Shown: one piece after another, positions 6,353-12,520 of the stretch
Layout: every line of letters starts with the position of its first letter
How positions within the stretch are numbered: the stretch's first letter is position 1
Assembly (NCBI GenBank): GCA_900556515.1
Contig: USPH01000015.1
Location: 1-12,520, forward strand
Direction: 5' to 3'
From: an uncultured Collinsella sp.
Lineage (GTDB): Bacteria; Actinomycetota; Coriobacteriia; Coriobacteriales; Coriobacteriaceae
DNA length: 12,520 nt
Translations under genes and position numbers: made by a program
The notes under the pieces: generated by a model
The model's input: only the letters and a program-made list of their open reading frames with translations
Told to the model about the DNA's origin: nothing
The model's database searches: none

Positions 6353-7732
6353 CTAATGCACAAACATGCGCACGAACTTGTGCTTCCAGCTTGCGTAAGG
6401 AGCGTAGCGGAATGGCACGTCCAGCCACGTTGCCTTATTCACGATGCTCTTCTTGTGGCTAAACGTATCGAAGCTCTCGCGTCCATGGTACTGCCCCATA
6501 CCGCTCGCTCCCATGCCGCCAAAGCCCATATGGCTCGTAGCCAAGTGCATGATGGTGTCGTTGACGCAGCCGCCGCCAAAGGGCACGTAGCGCACAAAGC
6601 GTTGCTGAACCGAACGGTCCTGGCTAAAGATATACAGGGCCAGCGGCGTCGGACGATCCGTAATAAACGCTTCGGCCTCGTCAAGGCTCTCAAACGTCAG
6701 CACTGGCAAAATGGGGCCGAAGATCTCCTCCTGCATCACGGCGTCATCGGGGGACACGCCGTCCAAAATCGTCGGCTCGATCTTGAGCGAGGCCTCGCGC
6801 GCGGTACCTCCAAGCACGACCTTATCGGGATCGATCAGCCCGCGCACGCGCGCAAAATGCTTGGCGTTGACAATATGACCGTAGCCCTCGTTATCGAGCG
6901 GATGCTCTCCAAACATACGGCGGGCCTCCTCCTTGATGAGACCCAGCAGCTCGTCGTGCACGCGCGTATCGACCAGCAGGTAGTCGGGCGCCACGCAGGT
7001 CTGCCCCACGTTGAGCCATTTACCAAAGGCGATACGGCGTGCCGCGACCTTCAAGTTAGCCGTCGCATCCACGATGCAGGGACTCTTTCCGCCCAGCTCA
7101 AGCGTCACGGGTGTGAGGTTTTTACTTGCACGCTCCATGACGAGCTTGCCGACCGGAACGCTACCGGTAAAGAAGATCTTGTCCCAGCACTCATCGAGCA
7201 ACGCTTCGTTTTCGGCACGCCCGCCTTCGACGACCGTCACCAAGCGCGGATCAAATGCCTCTTCACAGATTTGCTTGAGCACCGCGCTCGATGCCGGAGC
7301 ATAGGCACTCGGCTTGATAACCACGGTGTTACCCGCGGCGAGCGCGCCGGCGAGCGGCTCGAGCGTCAGCAAAAACGGGTAGTTCCACGGAGCCATGATG
7401 AGCGTGACGCCATAGGGCACGGCTTGCGTTTTGCACACGCTCACGGCGTTAGCGAGGTCGCACGGACGCAGGCGCGGACGACTCCATCGCGCCACATGAG
7501 CGATCTGATGACGAATCTCGGAAAGCGACGTGCCGATCTCGCACATATAGGCCTCGTCATGCGACTTGCCCAGATCGGTCTTGAGCGCATGGGCAATATC
7601 GGCCTCGTGGGCCCGCACCGCATCGCGTAAACTCACGAGCGCACGACGTCGGGCATCGACATCAAACGTGGCGTGCGTCTTAAAAAAGGTGCGCTGGTCG
7701 CCGACGATGCGCGCAATTTCCTCGGTGTTCAT
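6353..7732 (-). CDS. NAD(P)-dependent aldehyde dehydrogenase, class-3-like
   Basis: 459 residues, cytoplasmic. It oxidises an aldehyde to the carboxylate (class 3 / fatty-aldehyde-like branch). Catalytic and binding positions are intact: Asn117 in APWNYP, Lys140 in VIKPS, Glu212 in LELGGKSP, nucleophile Cys246 in GQTCVAPDY and Glu336 in EEIFGP. The ending DVPFRYAPY (438-446) resembles the RYPPY-type tail of ALDH3 and YwdH-like enzymes, and the length is right for class 3, which lacks the longer N-terminus of class 1/2. The ATG at 7732-7730 has AGGAGG upstream, and the stop of the alcohol dehydrogenase gene overlaps that site, with only 8 bases between the genes. The two are therefore translated as one operon, probably handling the same alcohol/aldehyde. 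The natural substrate is unknown. Confidence 0.95.
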   Translation of the reverse strand: MNTEEIARIVGDQRTFFKTHATFDVDARRRALVSLRDAVRAHEADIAHALKTDLGKSHDEAYMCEIGTSLSEIRHQIAHVARWSRPRLRPCDLANAVSVCKTQAVPYGVTLIMAPWNYPFLLTLEPLAGALAAGNTVVIKPSAYAPASSAVLKQICEEAFDPRLVTVVEGGRAENEALLDECWDKIFFTGSVPVGKLVMERASKNLTPVTLELGGKSPCIVDATANLKVAARRIAFGKWLNVGQTCVAPDYLLVDTRVHDELLGLIKEEARRMFGEHPLDNEGYGHIVNAKHFARVRGLIDPDKVVLGGTAREASLKIEPTILDGVSPDDAVMQEEIFGPILPVLTFESLDEAEAFITDRPTPLALYIFSQDRSVQQRFVRYVPFGGGCVNDTIMHLATSHMGFGGMGASGMGQYHGRESFDTFSHKKSIVNKATWLDVPFRYAPYASWKHKFVRMFVH

Positions 7733-7740
7733 GGGCCCTC

Positions 7741-8961
7741 CTAGTTCTCGCCCTCAAACATACCACCTGCAACGACTTCGTACATATGCTCGAGCTCCAA
7801 ACGGTCCATTAAAAGCGGGACAGGATACAGCGGATTGGCCTCGGCATCGGCATGGGCCGCCATTTGCGGAATATCGGAGCGACGAATACCCGAGACATAT
7901 TTAGGAATTCCCAAGGCCTCGTTCATGCGATCGACCCAATCGATAAAGGCCTCGGCGGCAAGACTGTCCTGCGCGGTGGCCGGCGCGATGCCCGCCATGC
8001 GAGCAAGATCGGCAAGCTTGGGAGCGGCGGTGTCGCCATAGGCGCGAAGCATGTGCGGCAGGATGATGGCGTTGGCCAAACCGTGTGGAATGCCGTATCG
8101 GCCGCCCAGGCTGTGCGCGATGGCGTGCACGTATCCGACATAGGAGCGCGTAAATGCGACGCCCGCCTTATACGCCGCCGAAAGCATATTGCGGCGCGCA
8201 CGCATGTTGTCGCCATGTTCATAGGCCTCGAGCAAATTGTCGTGGATGAGCTGAACCGCCTGGCGCGCCATCTTGCGCGTGTAGGGCGTAGTGCTGCGGC
8301 CGACAAAGGCCTCTACGGCATGCGTCAGGGCATCCATGCCCGTCTGTCCCGTAATGGCAGCAGGCAGGCCACGCGTAAACTCGGGATCGTGCACCGCAAA
8401 GCGCGGGATGAGCACAAAGTCGTTGATGGGGTACTTATAGTGCGTCTCGTCGTCGGTGATAACCGCCGCGAGCGTGACTTCGCTTCCCGTTCCGGCGGTA
8501 GTGGGAACCGCGATAAGCAGCGGCAGGAGACGGTGGACGCGCAGCAGGCCGCGCATCTTGTTGATGGGCTTGTTTGGCTGCGCAATGCGCGCGCCCACGC
8601 CCTTGGCGCAGTCCATGGCCGAACCGCCACCAAAGCCGATAATGGCCCGACAGTCGTTCTCGCGATACAGCGCCGCCGCTTCCTCTACATTCGAGACCGT
8701 GGGGTTCGCACGCGTTTCGGCATAGACCGTAACGCCAATTCCCTTTGCCGCAAGTGCGCTCTCGAGTGATGCCGTGAGTCCCAAACGGGCAATGCCGGGG
8801 TCCGTCACAATGAGAACGTGCTTGATCGAGCGCTTTTGAAGTACCGCGGGTACATCCTCGGCATGCTCCAAAATGCGCGGCTCGGTATAGGGCAGGATCG
8901 GCAATGCGATGCGAAAAACCGTCTGATATGTTCGGCACCAGGCACGACGGGCTAGATGCAT
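7741..8961 (-). CDS. Iron-dependent (group III) alcohol dehydrogenase
   Basis: 406 residues. It interconverts an alcohol and its aldehyde or ketone with NAD(P)H. The Rossmann-type GFGGGSAMD (109-117) and the TTAGTGSE loop (154-161) are intact. The metal ligands are Asp210 and His214 in MDALTHAVEAF, then His279 and His293, 14 residues apart as in FucO-type enzymes. These features make it a member of the Fe-ADH family, but the substrate cannot be named. The ATG at 8961-8959 has AAGGAG eight bases upstream. It is the first gene of the operon with the aldehyde dehydrogenase, so the pair could take an alcohol to an acid or run in reverse to dispose of reducing power. A Rex-like operator lies in its leader. 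Confidence 0.95.
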   Translation of the reverse strand: MHLARRAWCRTYQTVFRIALPILPYTEPRILEHAEDVPAVLQKRSIKHVLIVTDPGIARLGLTASLESALAAKGIGVTVYAETRANPTVSNVEEAAALYRENDCRAIIGFGGGSAMDCAKGVGARIAQPNKPINKMRGLLRVHRLLPLLIAVPTTAGTGSEVTLAAVITDDETHYKYPINDFVLIPRFAVHDPEFTRGLPAAITGQTGMDALTHAVEAFVGRSTTPYTRKMARQAVQLIHDNLLEAYEHGDNMRARRNMLSAAYKAGVAFTRSYVGYVHAIAHSLGGRYGIPHGLANAIILPHMLRAYGDTAAPKLADLARMAGIAPATAQDSLAAEAFIDWVDRMNEALGIPKYVSGIRRSDIPQMAAHADAEANPLYPVPLLMDRLELEHMYEVVAGGMFEGEN

Positions 8962-8978
8962 AAAGGAAACTCCTTCAT

Positions 8979-8996
8979 TTGTTGATAGGTCAACAT
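8979..8996 (-). promoter_or_regulatory. Possible Rex-type operator in the alcohol dehydrogenase leader
   Basis: TTGTTGATAGGTCAACAT contains a perfect 6-bp inverted repeat (TGTTGA/TCAACA) with a 4-bp spacer. It fits the 18-bp layout of Rex sites (TTGTTAA-N4-TTAACAA type) except for a symmetric A-to-G/T-to-C change in each half and the last base. It ends 17 bases before the ATG, between a -10-like TACAAT (minus strand, 9013-9008) and the ribosome binding site, which is a blocking position. A further TCAACA half-site lies at 9054-9059. Rex responds to the NADH/NAD ratio and typically controls alcohol dehydrogenases; the assignment here is inference. Confidence 0.4.
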
Positions 8997-9105
8997 TTGC
9001 TCGCCCGATTGTACTCAGCGGCGGTCAAAGACGGCCTGCCAATCGTTAATCAATCAACATCTTCATATCTCAAAATTGTTTTATTAAAAATCATTCCTAA
9101 TAGGC

Positions 9106-9133
9106 TTCACATTTGGTTGCATTTATGGATAAT
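9106..9133 (+). promoter_or_regulatory. Candidate promoter of the rubrerythrin gene
   Basis: TTCACA (9106-9111), a 16-bp spacer and GATAAT (9128-9133) lie in the only AT-rich stretch of the region, about 85 bases before the rubrerythrin ATG. Alternative registers (ATAATA or TAATAG) overlap the same site. Confidence 0.4.
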
Positions 9134-9151
9134 AGAACTCGTCAAGACGCA

Positions 9152-9182
9152 CGTCCGGAGAGGGCCCTTACGGGACCGGACG
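9152..9182 (+). other. Hairpin in the rubrerythrin 5' leader
   Basis: CGTCCGG (9152-9158) pairs perfectly with CCGGACG (9176-9182) around a 17-nt loop that itself contains the palindrome GGGCCC. It would lie in the untranslated leader downstream of the candidate promoter and 35 bases before the start codon. It may stabilise the message; no known riboswitch is recognisable. Confidence 0.4.
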
Positions 9183-9217
9183 AGCGCACAATCGCCATCG
9201 ATCGAAAGGATCGAATC

Positions 9218-9778
9218 ATGAAGTTTGTTTGCCCCGTTTGCGGTTATGTGGAAGAGTTCGACGGCGACCAGCTGCCCGAGGACTTCAAGTGCCCCCAGTG
9301 CGGCGTTCCCGGTTCTCGCTTCCTGAAGCAGGAGGAGGGTCAGCTCGAGTGGGCTGCCGAGCACGTCGTGGGCGTCGCCAAGATGGAGGGCGTCTCCGAG
9401 GACATCGTTGCCGACCTGCGCGCCAACTTTGAGGGCGAGTGCTCCGAGGTCGGTATGTACCTGGCCATGGCGCGCGTCGCTCATCGCGAGGGCTATCCCG
9501 AGATCGGCCTGTACTGGGAGAAGGCTGCCCACGAGGAGGCCGAGCACGCTGCCAAGTTCGCTGAGCTCCTGGGCGAGGTCGTAACCGACTCCACCAAGAA
9601 GAACCTCGAGATGCGCGTTGAGGCCGAGAACGGCGCCACCGCCGGCAAGACCGATCTTGCTAAGCGCGCCAAGGCCGCTGGCCTCGATGCCATCCACGAC
9701 ACCGTGCACGAGATGGCTCGCGACGAGGCTCGCCACGGCAAGGCTTTCGCCGGCCTGCTCAAGCGCTACTTCGGCTAA
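9218..9778 (+). CDS. Rubrerythrin with N-terminal rubredoxin domain (reverse rubrerythrin)
   Basis: 186 residues; a cytoplasmic non-haem iron peroxidase that reduces hydrogen peroxide to water in anaerobes with electrons from NAD(P)H via a reductase. The rubredoxin Fe(Cys)4 site comes first: CPVCG (Cys5, Cys8) and CPQCG (Cys25, Cys28). A ferritin-like four-helix domain follows with its di-iron ligands visible: Glu74 in EGECSE, the EEAEH helix (Glu107, His110), the VEAEN region (about 135-137) and DEARH (Glu170, His173). Classical rubrerythrins have the rubredoxin domain at the C-terminus, so this is the reversed arrangement known in clostridia and other anaerobes. The start at 9218 is chosen for AAAGGA seven bases upstream and because the protein then begins at the rubredoxin fold. 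The strong preference for GAG, AAG and GCT codons suggests high expression. It is monocistronic. Confidence 0.95.
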   Translation: MKFVCPVCGYVEEFDGDQLPEDFKCPQCGVPGSRFLKQEEGQLEWAAEHVVGVAKMEGVSEDIVADLRANFEGECSEVGMYLAMARVAHREGYPEIGLYWEKAAHEEAEHAAKFAELLGEVVTDSTKKNLEMRVEAENGATAGKTDLAKRAKAAGLDAIHDTVHEMARDEARHGKAFAGLLKRYFG

Positions 9779-9807
9779 GCCAACCGCCTGAGACATAACC
9801 TCTAGCT

Positions 9808-9846
9808 CGAAGAAGGCCCGGACCGTATTGGTTCGGGCCTTCTTCG
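9808..9846. terminator. Bidirectional hairpin between rubrerythrin and the pdxR-like gene
   Basis: A 17-bp stem (9808-9824 with 9830-9846, one G-U) with loop GTATT lies between two convergent genes ending at 9778 and 9852. The outer part of the stem is CGAAGAAGGCC/GGCCTTCTTCG, so the 3' arm is pyrimidine-rich on the + strand, but no clean T tract follows on either strand. Confidence 0.75.
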
Positions 9847-9851
9847 TGGGC

Positions 9852-11267
9852 TTATTGCAGCTGCTCTTGAAGAACGCTGAGCGACTGAGGGCTCAGGTCG
9901 TCGTATTGTATGAGGACGCGAGATGGAGCGTTCTTAGTCGATGCCCGATCAGCCGTCCACAGGCAATCGGCGATGTTGACATAGGAAATACGAGCGTCAG
10001 CGAGAGCCTTCGCGAAACTCTCCCCCGCCTTGTCCTCGGCCAGGGCAACAGCGCAGTAAAGACCCGCGTCTGCATGCTCGATCGAGACCTCCCCTGCCGG
10101 AAACGCTTTCCGTACAAGCGCTGCCAGGCCATCGCGTGCCTCGCGAGCACGCACGCGCACGCGGTTCACATGCCGCTCGTAATCACCCGATTCCAGCAAG
10201 CGAGCTAAAGCGACCTGGTCAACAGAGCTCACCGACGAAGCGTAAAAACCAAGGTCGCGCCCAAACCGTTCCATCAGCTCATCGGGCAACACCATGTACG
10301 CCAAACGCAACGCCGATGAAAGGCTCTTCGAAAACGTGTTGGTATAGATGACCGATTGAACGGCATCGATCGACGCGAGCGCGGGAATCGGCTTGCCGGC
10401 AAGGCGAAACTCACAATCAAAGTCGTCTTCGATGAGATACCGACCTGGCCGCTCGGCGGCCCAGCTCAGCAACGCATAGCGACGTGCAATGCTCGTCACA
10501 AGACCGGTCGGATACTGATGAGACGGCATCAGGTGAAGGACATCGGTCCCGGTTTTCTGCAGCGCGCTCAAGTCCACGCCCTCAGCATCCAACGGGACAT
10601 GCCGCACTTCGCAACCCATGGCCTGATAGATGCGCGTCAAGCGCAAATAGCCTGGATCCTCGACGGCATACACCTTGTCCGCGCCAAGCAACTGAACCAA
10701 CATGGTATCGAGCAGCTGGGCGCCCGCACCGATAACGATATTGTCGGGATTGACATTCATGCCCCTTGTCCCGCGCAGATGGTGCGCAATCGCACGTCGC
10801 AGTCGAGCGGTGCCCTGCGCCGGTGCGGGCGAAAAGATTTCACGCTCGTCTTCGGACGTCAGCGTCGCCCGTAGCGCACTTTGCCAAAGCCGCGCCGCCT
10901 CCAAAGCGGAAGGAGAAAGTGCGTCGAATCGCTCTGTCTGCCCCATGGAATCATGCGCGCTGGGACCAACAGGGACGGCATCTCGGTCGATATCCCCCGC
11001 AGCCAAAGCCAAAACCGGCGCATCCGGAAGCTCGCACGCGTAGTAGCCACGACGCGGCATTGAGCAAATATAACCCTCGGCAAGCAACTGGCTATATGCA
11101 TTCTCGATGGTAATGACACTGATACCCAGATGACTCGCAAAGGCGCGCTTAGACGGCAGATGCTCCCCCGCCGCAATACGGCCAGCAACAATATCATCTC
11201 GAATTTGCTGGTAAACATACTCATAAAGCGATGCTTCGCCGCGATTTTCCAAATTGTAGTCAAGCAT
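9852..11267 (-). CDS. pdxR: MocR/PdxR-like transcriptional regulator (GntR HTH fused to aminotransferase fold)
   Basis: 471 residues from the ATG at 11267-11265. Residues about 8-80 form a GntR-type winged helix (YEYVYQQIRDDIVAG, LPSKRAFASHLGIS, IENAYSQLLAEGY). The rest is a fold-type-I aminotransferase domain with the PLP pocket visible: PSHQYPTG (248-255), EDDFDCEF (280-287) and the Schiff-base lysine Lys314 in NTFSKSLSSALR. MocR proteins use this domain to sense PLP rather than to catalyse. The gene is divergent from pdxS with 145 bases between, the usual arrangement for PdxR, which activates pdxST when PLP is short; function and symbol rest on that context. I preferred this ATG, with AGGTGA upstream, over an in-frame TTG at 11300-11298. 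The gene shares the 9808-9846 hairpin with rubrerythrin. Confidence 0.88.
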   Translation of the reverse strand: MLDYNLENRGEASLYEYVYQQIRDDIVAGRIAAGEHLPSKRAFASHLGISVITIENAYSQLLAEGYICSMPRRGYYACELPDAPVLALAAGDIDRDAVPVGPSAHDSMGQTERFDALSPSALEAARLWQSALRATLTSEDEREIFSPAPAQGTARLRRAIAHHLRGTRGMNVNPDNIVIGAGAQLLDTMLVQLLGADKVYAVEDPGYLRLTRIYQAMGCEVRHVPLDAEGVDLSALQKTGTDVLHLMPSHQYPTGLVTSIARRYALLSWAAERPGRYLIEDDFDCEFRLAGKPIPALASIDAVQSVIYTNTFSKSLSSALRLAYMVLPDELMERFGRDLGFYASSVSSVDQVALARLLESGDYERHVNRVRVRAREARDGLAALVRKAFPAGEVSIEHADAGLYCAVALAEDKAGESFAKALADARISYVNIADCLWTADRASTKNAPSRVLIQYDDLSPQSLSVLQEQLQ

Positions 11268-11276
11268 GGGTCTATC

Positions 11277-11320
11277 ACCTGACCTTATCGAATCATTCAA
11301 TCTGGTATTAACCTGACCTT
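11277..11320. promoter_or_regulatory. Direct repeat pair, probable PdxR operator between pdxR and pdxS
   Basis: The 10-mer ACCTGACCTT occurs exactly twice, at 11277-11286 and 11311-11320, 34 bp apart (close to three helical turns) in the same orientation. The copies sit in the 145-bp region between the divergent regulator and pdxS; the first lies just upstream of the regulator's start codon. MocR-type regulators commonly bind direct repeats as head-to-tail dimers, so these are the natural candidates. The -35 and -10 elements of pdxS are not clear; TATTAT at 11323-11328 is the best -10-like hexamer. Confidence 0.5.
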
Positions 11321-11412
11321 GTTATTATCTCGAAAACTGAGTATTTCGCCATACCCAGCTCCCCGATAGGATGTTCCGTCAAGCAATGCACATGCCAACC
11401 AAGGGAGCAACC

Positions 11413-12303
11413 ATGGCAGAACAGACCAACAAGGCCGATCGCGTCAAACTCAATCGCGAGCTCGCGCAGATGCTCAAGGGCGGCGTCATCATGGACGTCA
11501 CCACGCCCGAGCAGGCACGCATCGCCGAGGAGGCGGGCGCCTGCGCCGTCATGGCACTCGAGCGCATCCCGGCCGACATCCGTGCCGCAGGCGGCGTCTC
11601 GCGCATGAGCGACCCCAAGATGATCAAGGGTATCCAAGAGGCCGTCTCCATCCCCGTTATGGCCAAGTGCCGCATCGGCCACATTGTCGAGGCGCAGGTC
11701 CTGCAGGCCATCGAGATCGATTACATCGACGAGTCCGAAGTTCTCTCCCCCGCCGATGACGTCTATCACATCGACAAGACCCAGTTTGACGTGCCGTTTG
11801 TCTGCGGTGCCCGCGATCTGGGCGAGGCGCTGCGCCGTGTTGCCGAGGGCGCCACGATGATTCGTACCAAGGGCGAGCCGGGCACGGGCGACGTCGTCCA
11901 AGCCGTACGCCACATGCGTAAGATCCAAAAGCAGATCCGTGACGTTGTCGCTCTGCGCGATGATGAGCTCTTTGAGGCAGCCAAGCAACTGCAGGTTCCG
12001 GTCGAGCTGGTACGCGAGGTTCATGCCACGGGCAAGCTTCCCGTCGTGAACTTTGCCGCCGGCGGCGTAGCGACCCCCGCCGACGCCGCGCTGATGATGC
12101 AGCTGGGCGCCGAGGGCGTCTTTGTCGGCTCGGGCATCTTTAAGAGCGGCGACCCCGCCAAGCGCGCCGCCGCCATCGTCAAGGCCGTGGCAAACTTCAC
12201 CGACGCCAAGCTCATCGCCGAGCTTTCGGAGGACCTGGGCGAGGCCATGGTGGGCATCAACGCCGACGAGATCGAGATCATCATGGAGGAGCGCGGGCGC
12301 TAG
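11413..12303 (+). CDS. pdxS: Pyridoxal 5'-phosphate synthase lyase subunit PdxS
   Basis: 296 residues, full length for the family. With PdxT it makes PLP from ribose 5-phosphate, glyceraldehyde 3-phosphate and ammonia in the DXP-independent vitamin B6 route; the subunits assemble as a (beta/alpha)8-barrel dodecamer in the cytoplasm. The key residues are in place: Asp28 in GGVIMDV, Lys85 in VMAKCRIGH (sugar-binding lysine) and Lys153 in RTKGEPGTG (second lysine). The phosphate-binding glycine-rich loops [10 protein letters not shown] (213-222) and GVFVGSGIF (235-243) are also present. I start it at the ATG at 11413 because GGGAG precedes it by about six bases; in-frame ATGs at 11371, 11386 and 11392 have no such site. 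It heads a pdxST operon: pdxT starts 20 bases after its stop. Confidence 0.98.
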   Translation: MAEQTNKADRVKLNRELAQMLKGGVIMDVTTPEQARIAEEAGACAVMALERIPADIRAAGGVSRMSDPKMIKGIQEAVSIPVMAKCRIGHIVEAQVLQAIEIDYIDESEVLSPADDVYHIDKTQFDVPFVCGARDLGEALRRVAEGATMIRTKGEPGTGDVVQAVRHMRKIQKQIRDVVALRDDELFEAAKQLQVPVELVREVHATGKLPVVNFAAGGVATPADAALMMQLGAEGVFVGSGIFKSGDPAKRAAAIVKAVANFTDAKLIAELSEDLGEAMVGINADEIEIIMEERGR

Positions 12304-12323
12304 TCCGGCAGAAAGGATCGCAC

Positions 12324-12490
12324 ATGAGCGATTATGCAGACCAAACGGTCGCCGTGTTGGCGGTCCAAGGCGCTTTTGCCGAGCACGAGGCAAGACTATC
12401 CGAGCTTGGCGCACACTGTATTGAGCTGAGGCAGGCGGCCGATTTGCGACAGAACTTTGATCGCTTGGTCCTCCCTGGCGGCGAGTCCAC
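12324..12490 (+). CDS. pdxT: PLP synthase glutaminase subunit PdxT (3' end cut off by contig end)
   Basis: Only the first 55 complete codons are present, plus two bases of the next. PdxT is the class I glutamine amidotransferase that supplies ammonia to PdxS through a protein channel; a full protein is about 190 residues, so roughly 70% is missing. The visible part has the family start (VAVLAVQGAFAEHEARLSELG, written here as overlapping motifs VLAVQGAFAEHE and RLSELG) and the oxyanion-hole motif LPGGEST at the break. The catalytic Cys and His/Glu lie beyond the contig. AAAGGA lies about eight bases upstream of the ATG, and the gene follows pdxS by 20 bases, so the two share a message. The truncation is technical, caused by the adapter junction, not a pseudogene. 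Confidence 0.95.
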
Positions 12491-12520
12491 CTGTCTCTTA
12501 TACACATCTCCGAGCCCACG
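12491..12520. other. Residual Illumina Nextera adapter (assembly artefact)
   Basis: The last 30 bases start with the inverted Tn5 mosaic end CTGTCTCTTATACACATCT and continue with CCGAGCCCACG, the reverse complement of the same read-2 adapter seen at the left end. They interrupt pdxT inside a codon and are not biological. Confidence 0.98.

Noticed and set aside
6272..7630. 452-residue + strand frame
   Set aside because: Antisense to the aldehyde dehydrogenase, whose catalytic residues are all present on the minus strand.
7852..8769. 305-residue + strand frame
   Set aside because: Antisense shadow of the iron alcohol dehydrogenase.
9113..9217. N-terminal extension of rubrerythrin from a TTG or from the ATG at 9125
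   Set aside because: It would cover the candidate promoter and leader hairpin; the ATG at 9218 has a good ribosome binding site and begins exactly at the rubredoxin domain.
11268..11300. 11-residue N-terminal extension of the regulator from a TTG
   Set aside because: The ATG at 11267 has AGGTGA upstream and puts the start close to the GntR helix; the extension would overlap the first direct repeat.
11308..12519. 403-residue minus-strand frame starting MGSEMCIRDR
   Set aside because: Its start is encoded by Nextera adapter and the rest is the antisense of pdxS/pdxT; PdxS on the + strand is unmistakable.

Overview
The window is a complete short assembly contig, not a slice of a larger replicon. 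Both ends still carry Illumina Nextera transposase adapter (1-40 and 12491-12520), so the biological sequence is 41-12490. High GC (about 60% by eye), heavy use of GAG/GAC/GCC/CTC codons and the gene families present suggest a gut actinomycete of class Coriobacteriia, most likely Collinsella or a close relative. These are an actinobacterial-type Ski2-like helicase with a long C-terminal extension, a rubredoxin-first rubrerythrin, and a MocR-type regulator divergent from pdxS. That assignment comes from memory of such genomes, not from a search.

Layout: (1) the C-terminal tail of an unidentified + strand gene (42-131); (2) a 309-base gap (132-440) dominated by a long inverted repeat; (3) a large + strand DExH helicase (441-3122) closed by a terminator; (4) a convergent minus-strand DUF2130 coiled-coil protein (3197-4954); (5) a minus-strand cluster reading HIRAN-domain protein, 59-residue acidic/basic protein, calcineurin-like phosphoesterase (6229 down to 5093), closed by a strong minus-strand terminator with a perfect REP-like palindrome between the last stop codon and the terminator; (6) a tightly coupled minus-strand pair, iron-dependent alcohol dehydrogenase then class-3-like aldehyde dehydrogenase (8961 down to 6353), with a Rex-like operator in the leader; (7) a divergent + strand rubrerythrin (9218-9778); (8) the vitamin B6 locus: minus-strand MocR/PdxR-like regulator (11267 down to 9852), divergent from pdxS (11413-12303) and the start of pdxT (12324 onward, cut by the contig end).

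How the genes work together: the ADH/ALDH pair can interconvert alcohol, aldehyde and carboxylate using NAD(P), which suits an anaerobic fermenter, and the rubrerythrin gives peroxide protection to an anaerobe. PdxS and PdxT form the DXP-independent pyridoxal 5'-phosphate (PLP) synthase. The divergent regulator has a PLP-binding aminotransferase fold and so probably reports PLP supply back to pdxST through the 10-bp direct repeats in the shared intergenic region. The helicase, DUF2130 protein, HIRAN protein and phosphoesterase suggest nucleic-acid work, but nothing in the sequence ties them into one system.

I found no tRNA, rRNA, CRISPR array, transposase gene or phage gene. I do not see convincing evidence of a new multi-gene system. 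The best leads are non-coding: the 197-319 inverted repeat, the 5049-5087 palindrome and the Rex-like site at 8979-8996.
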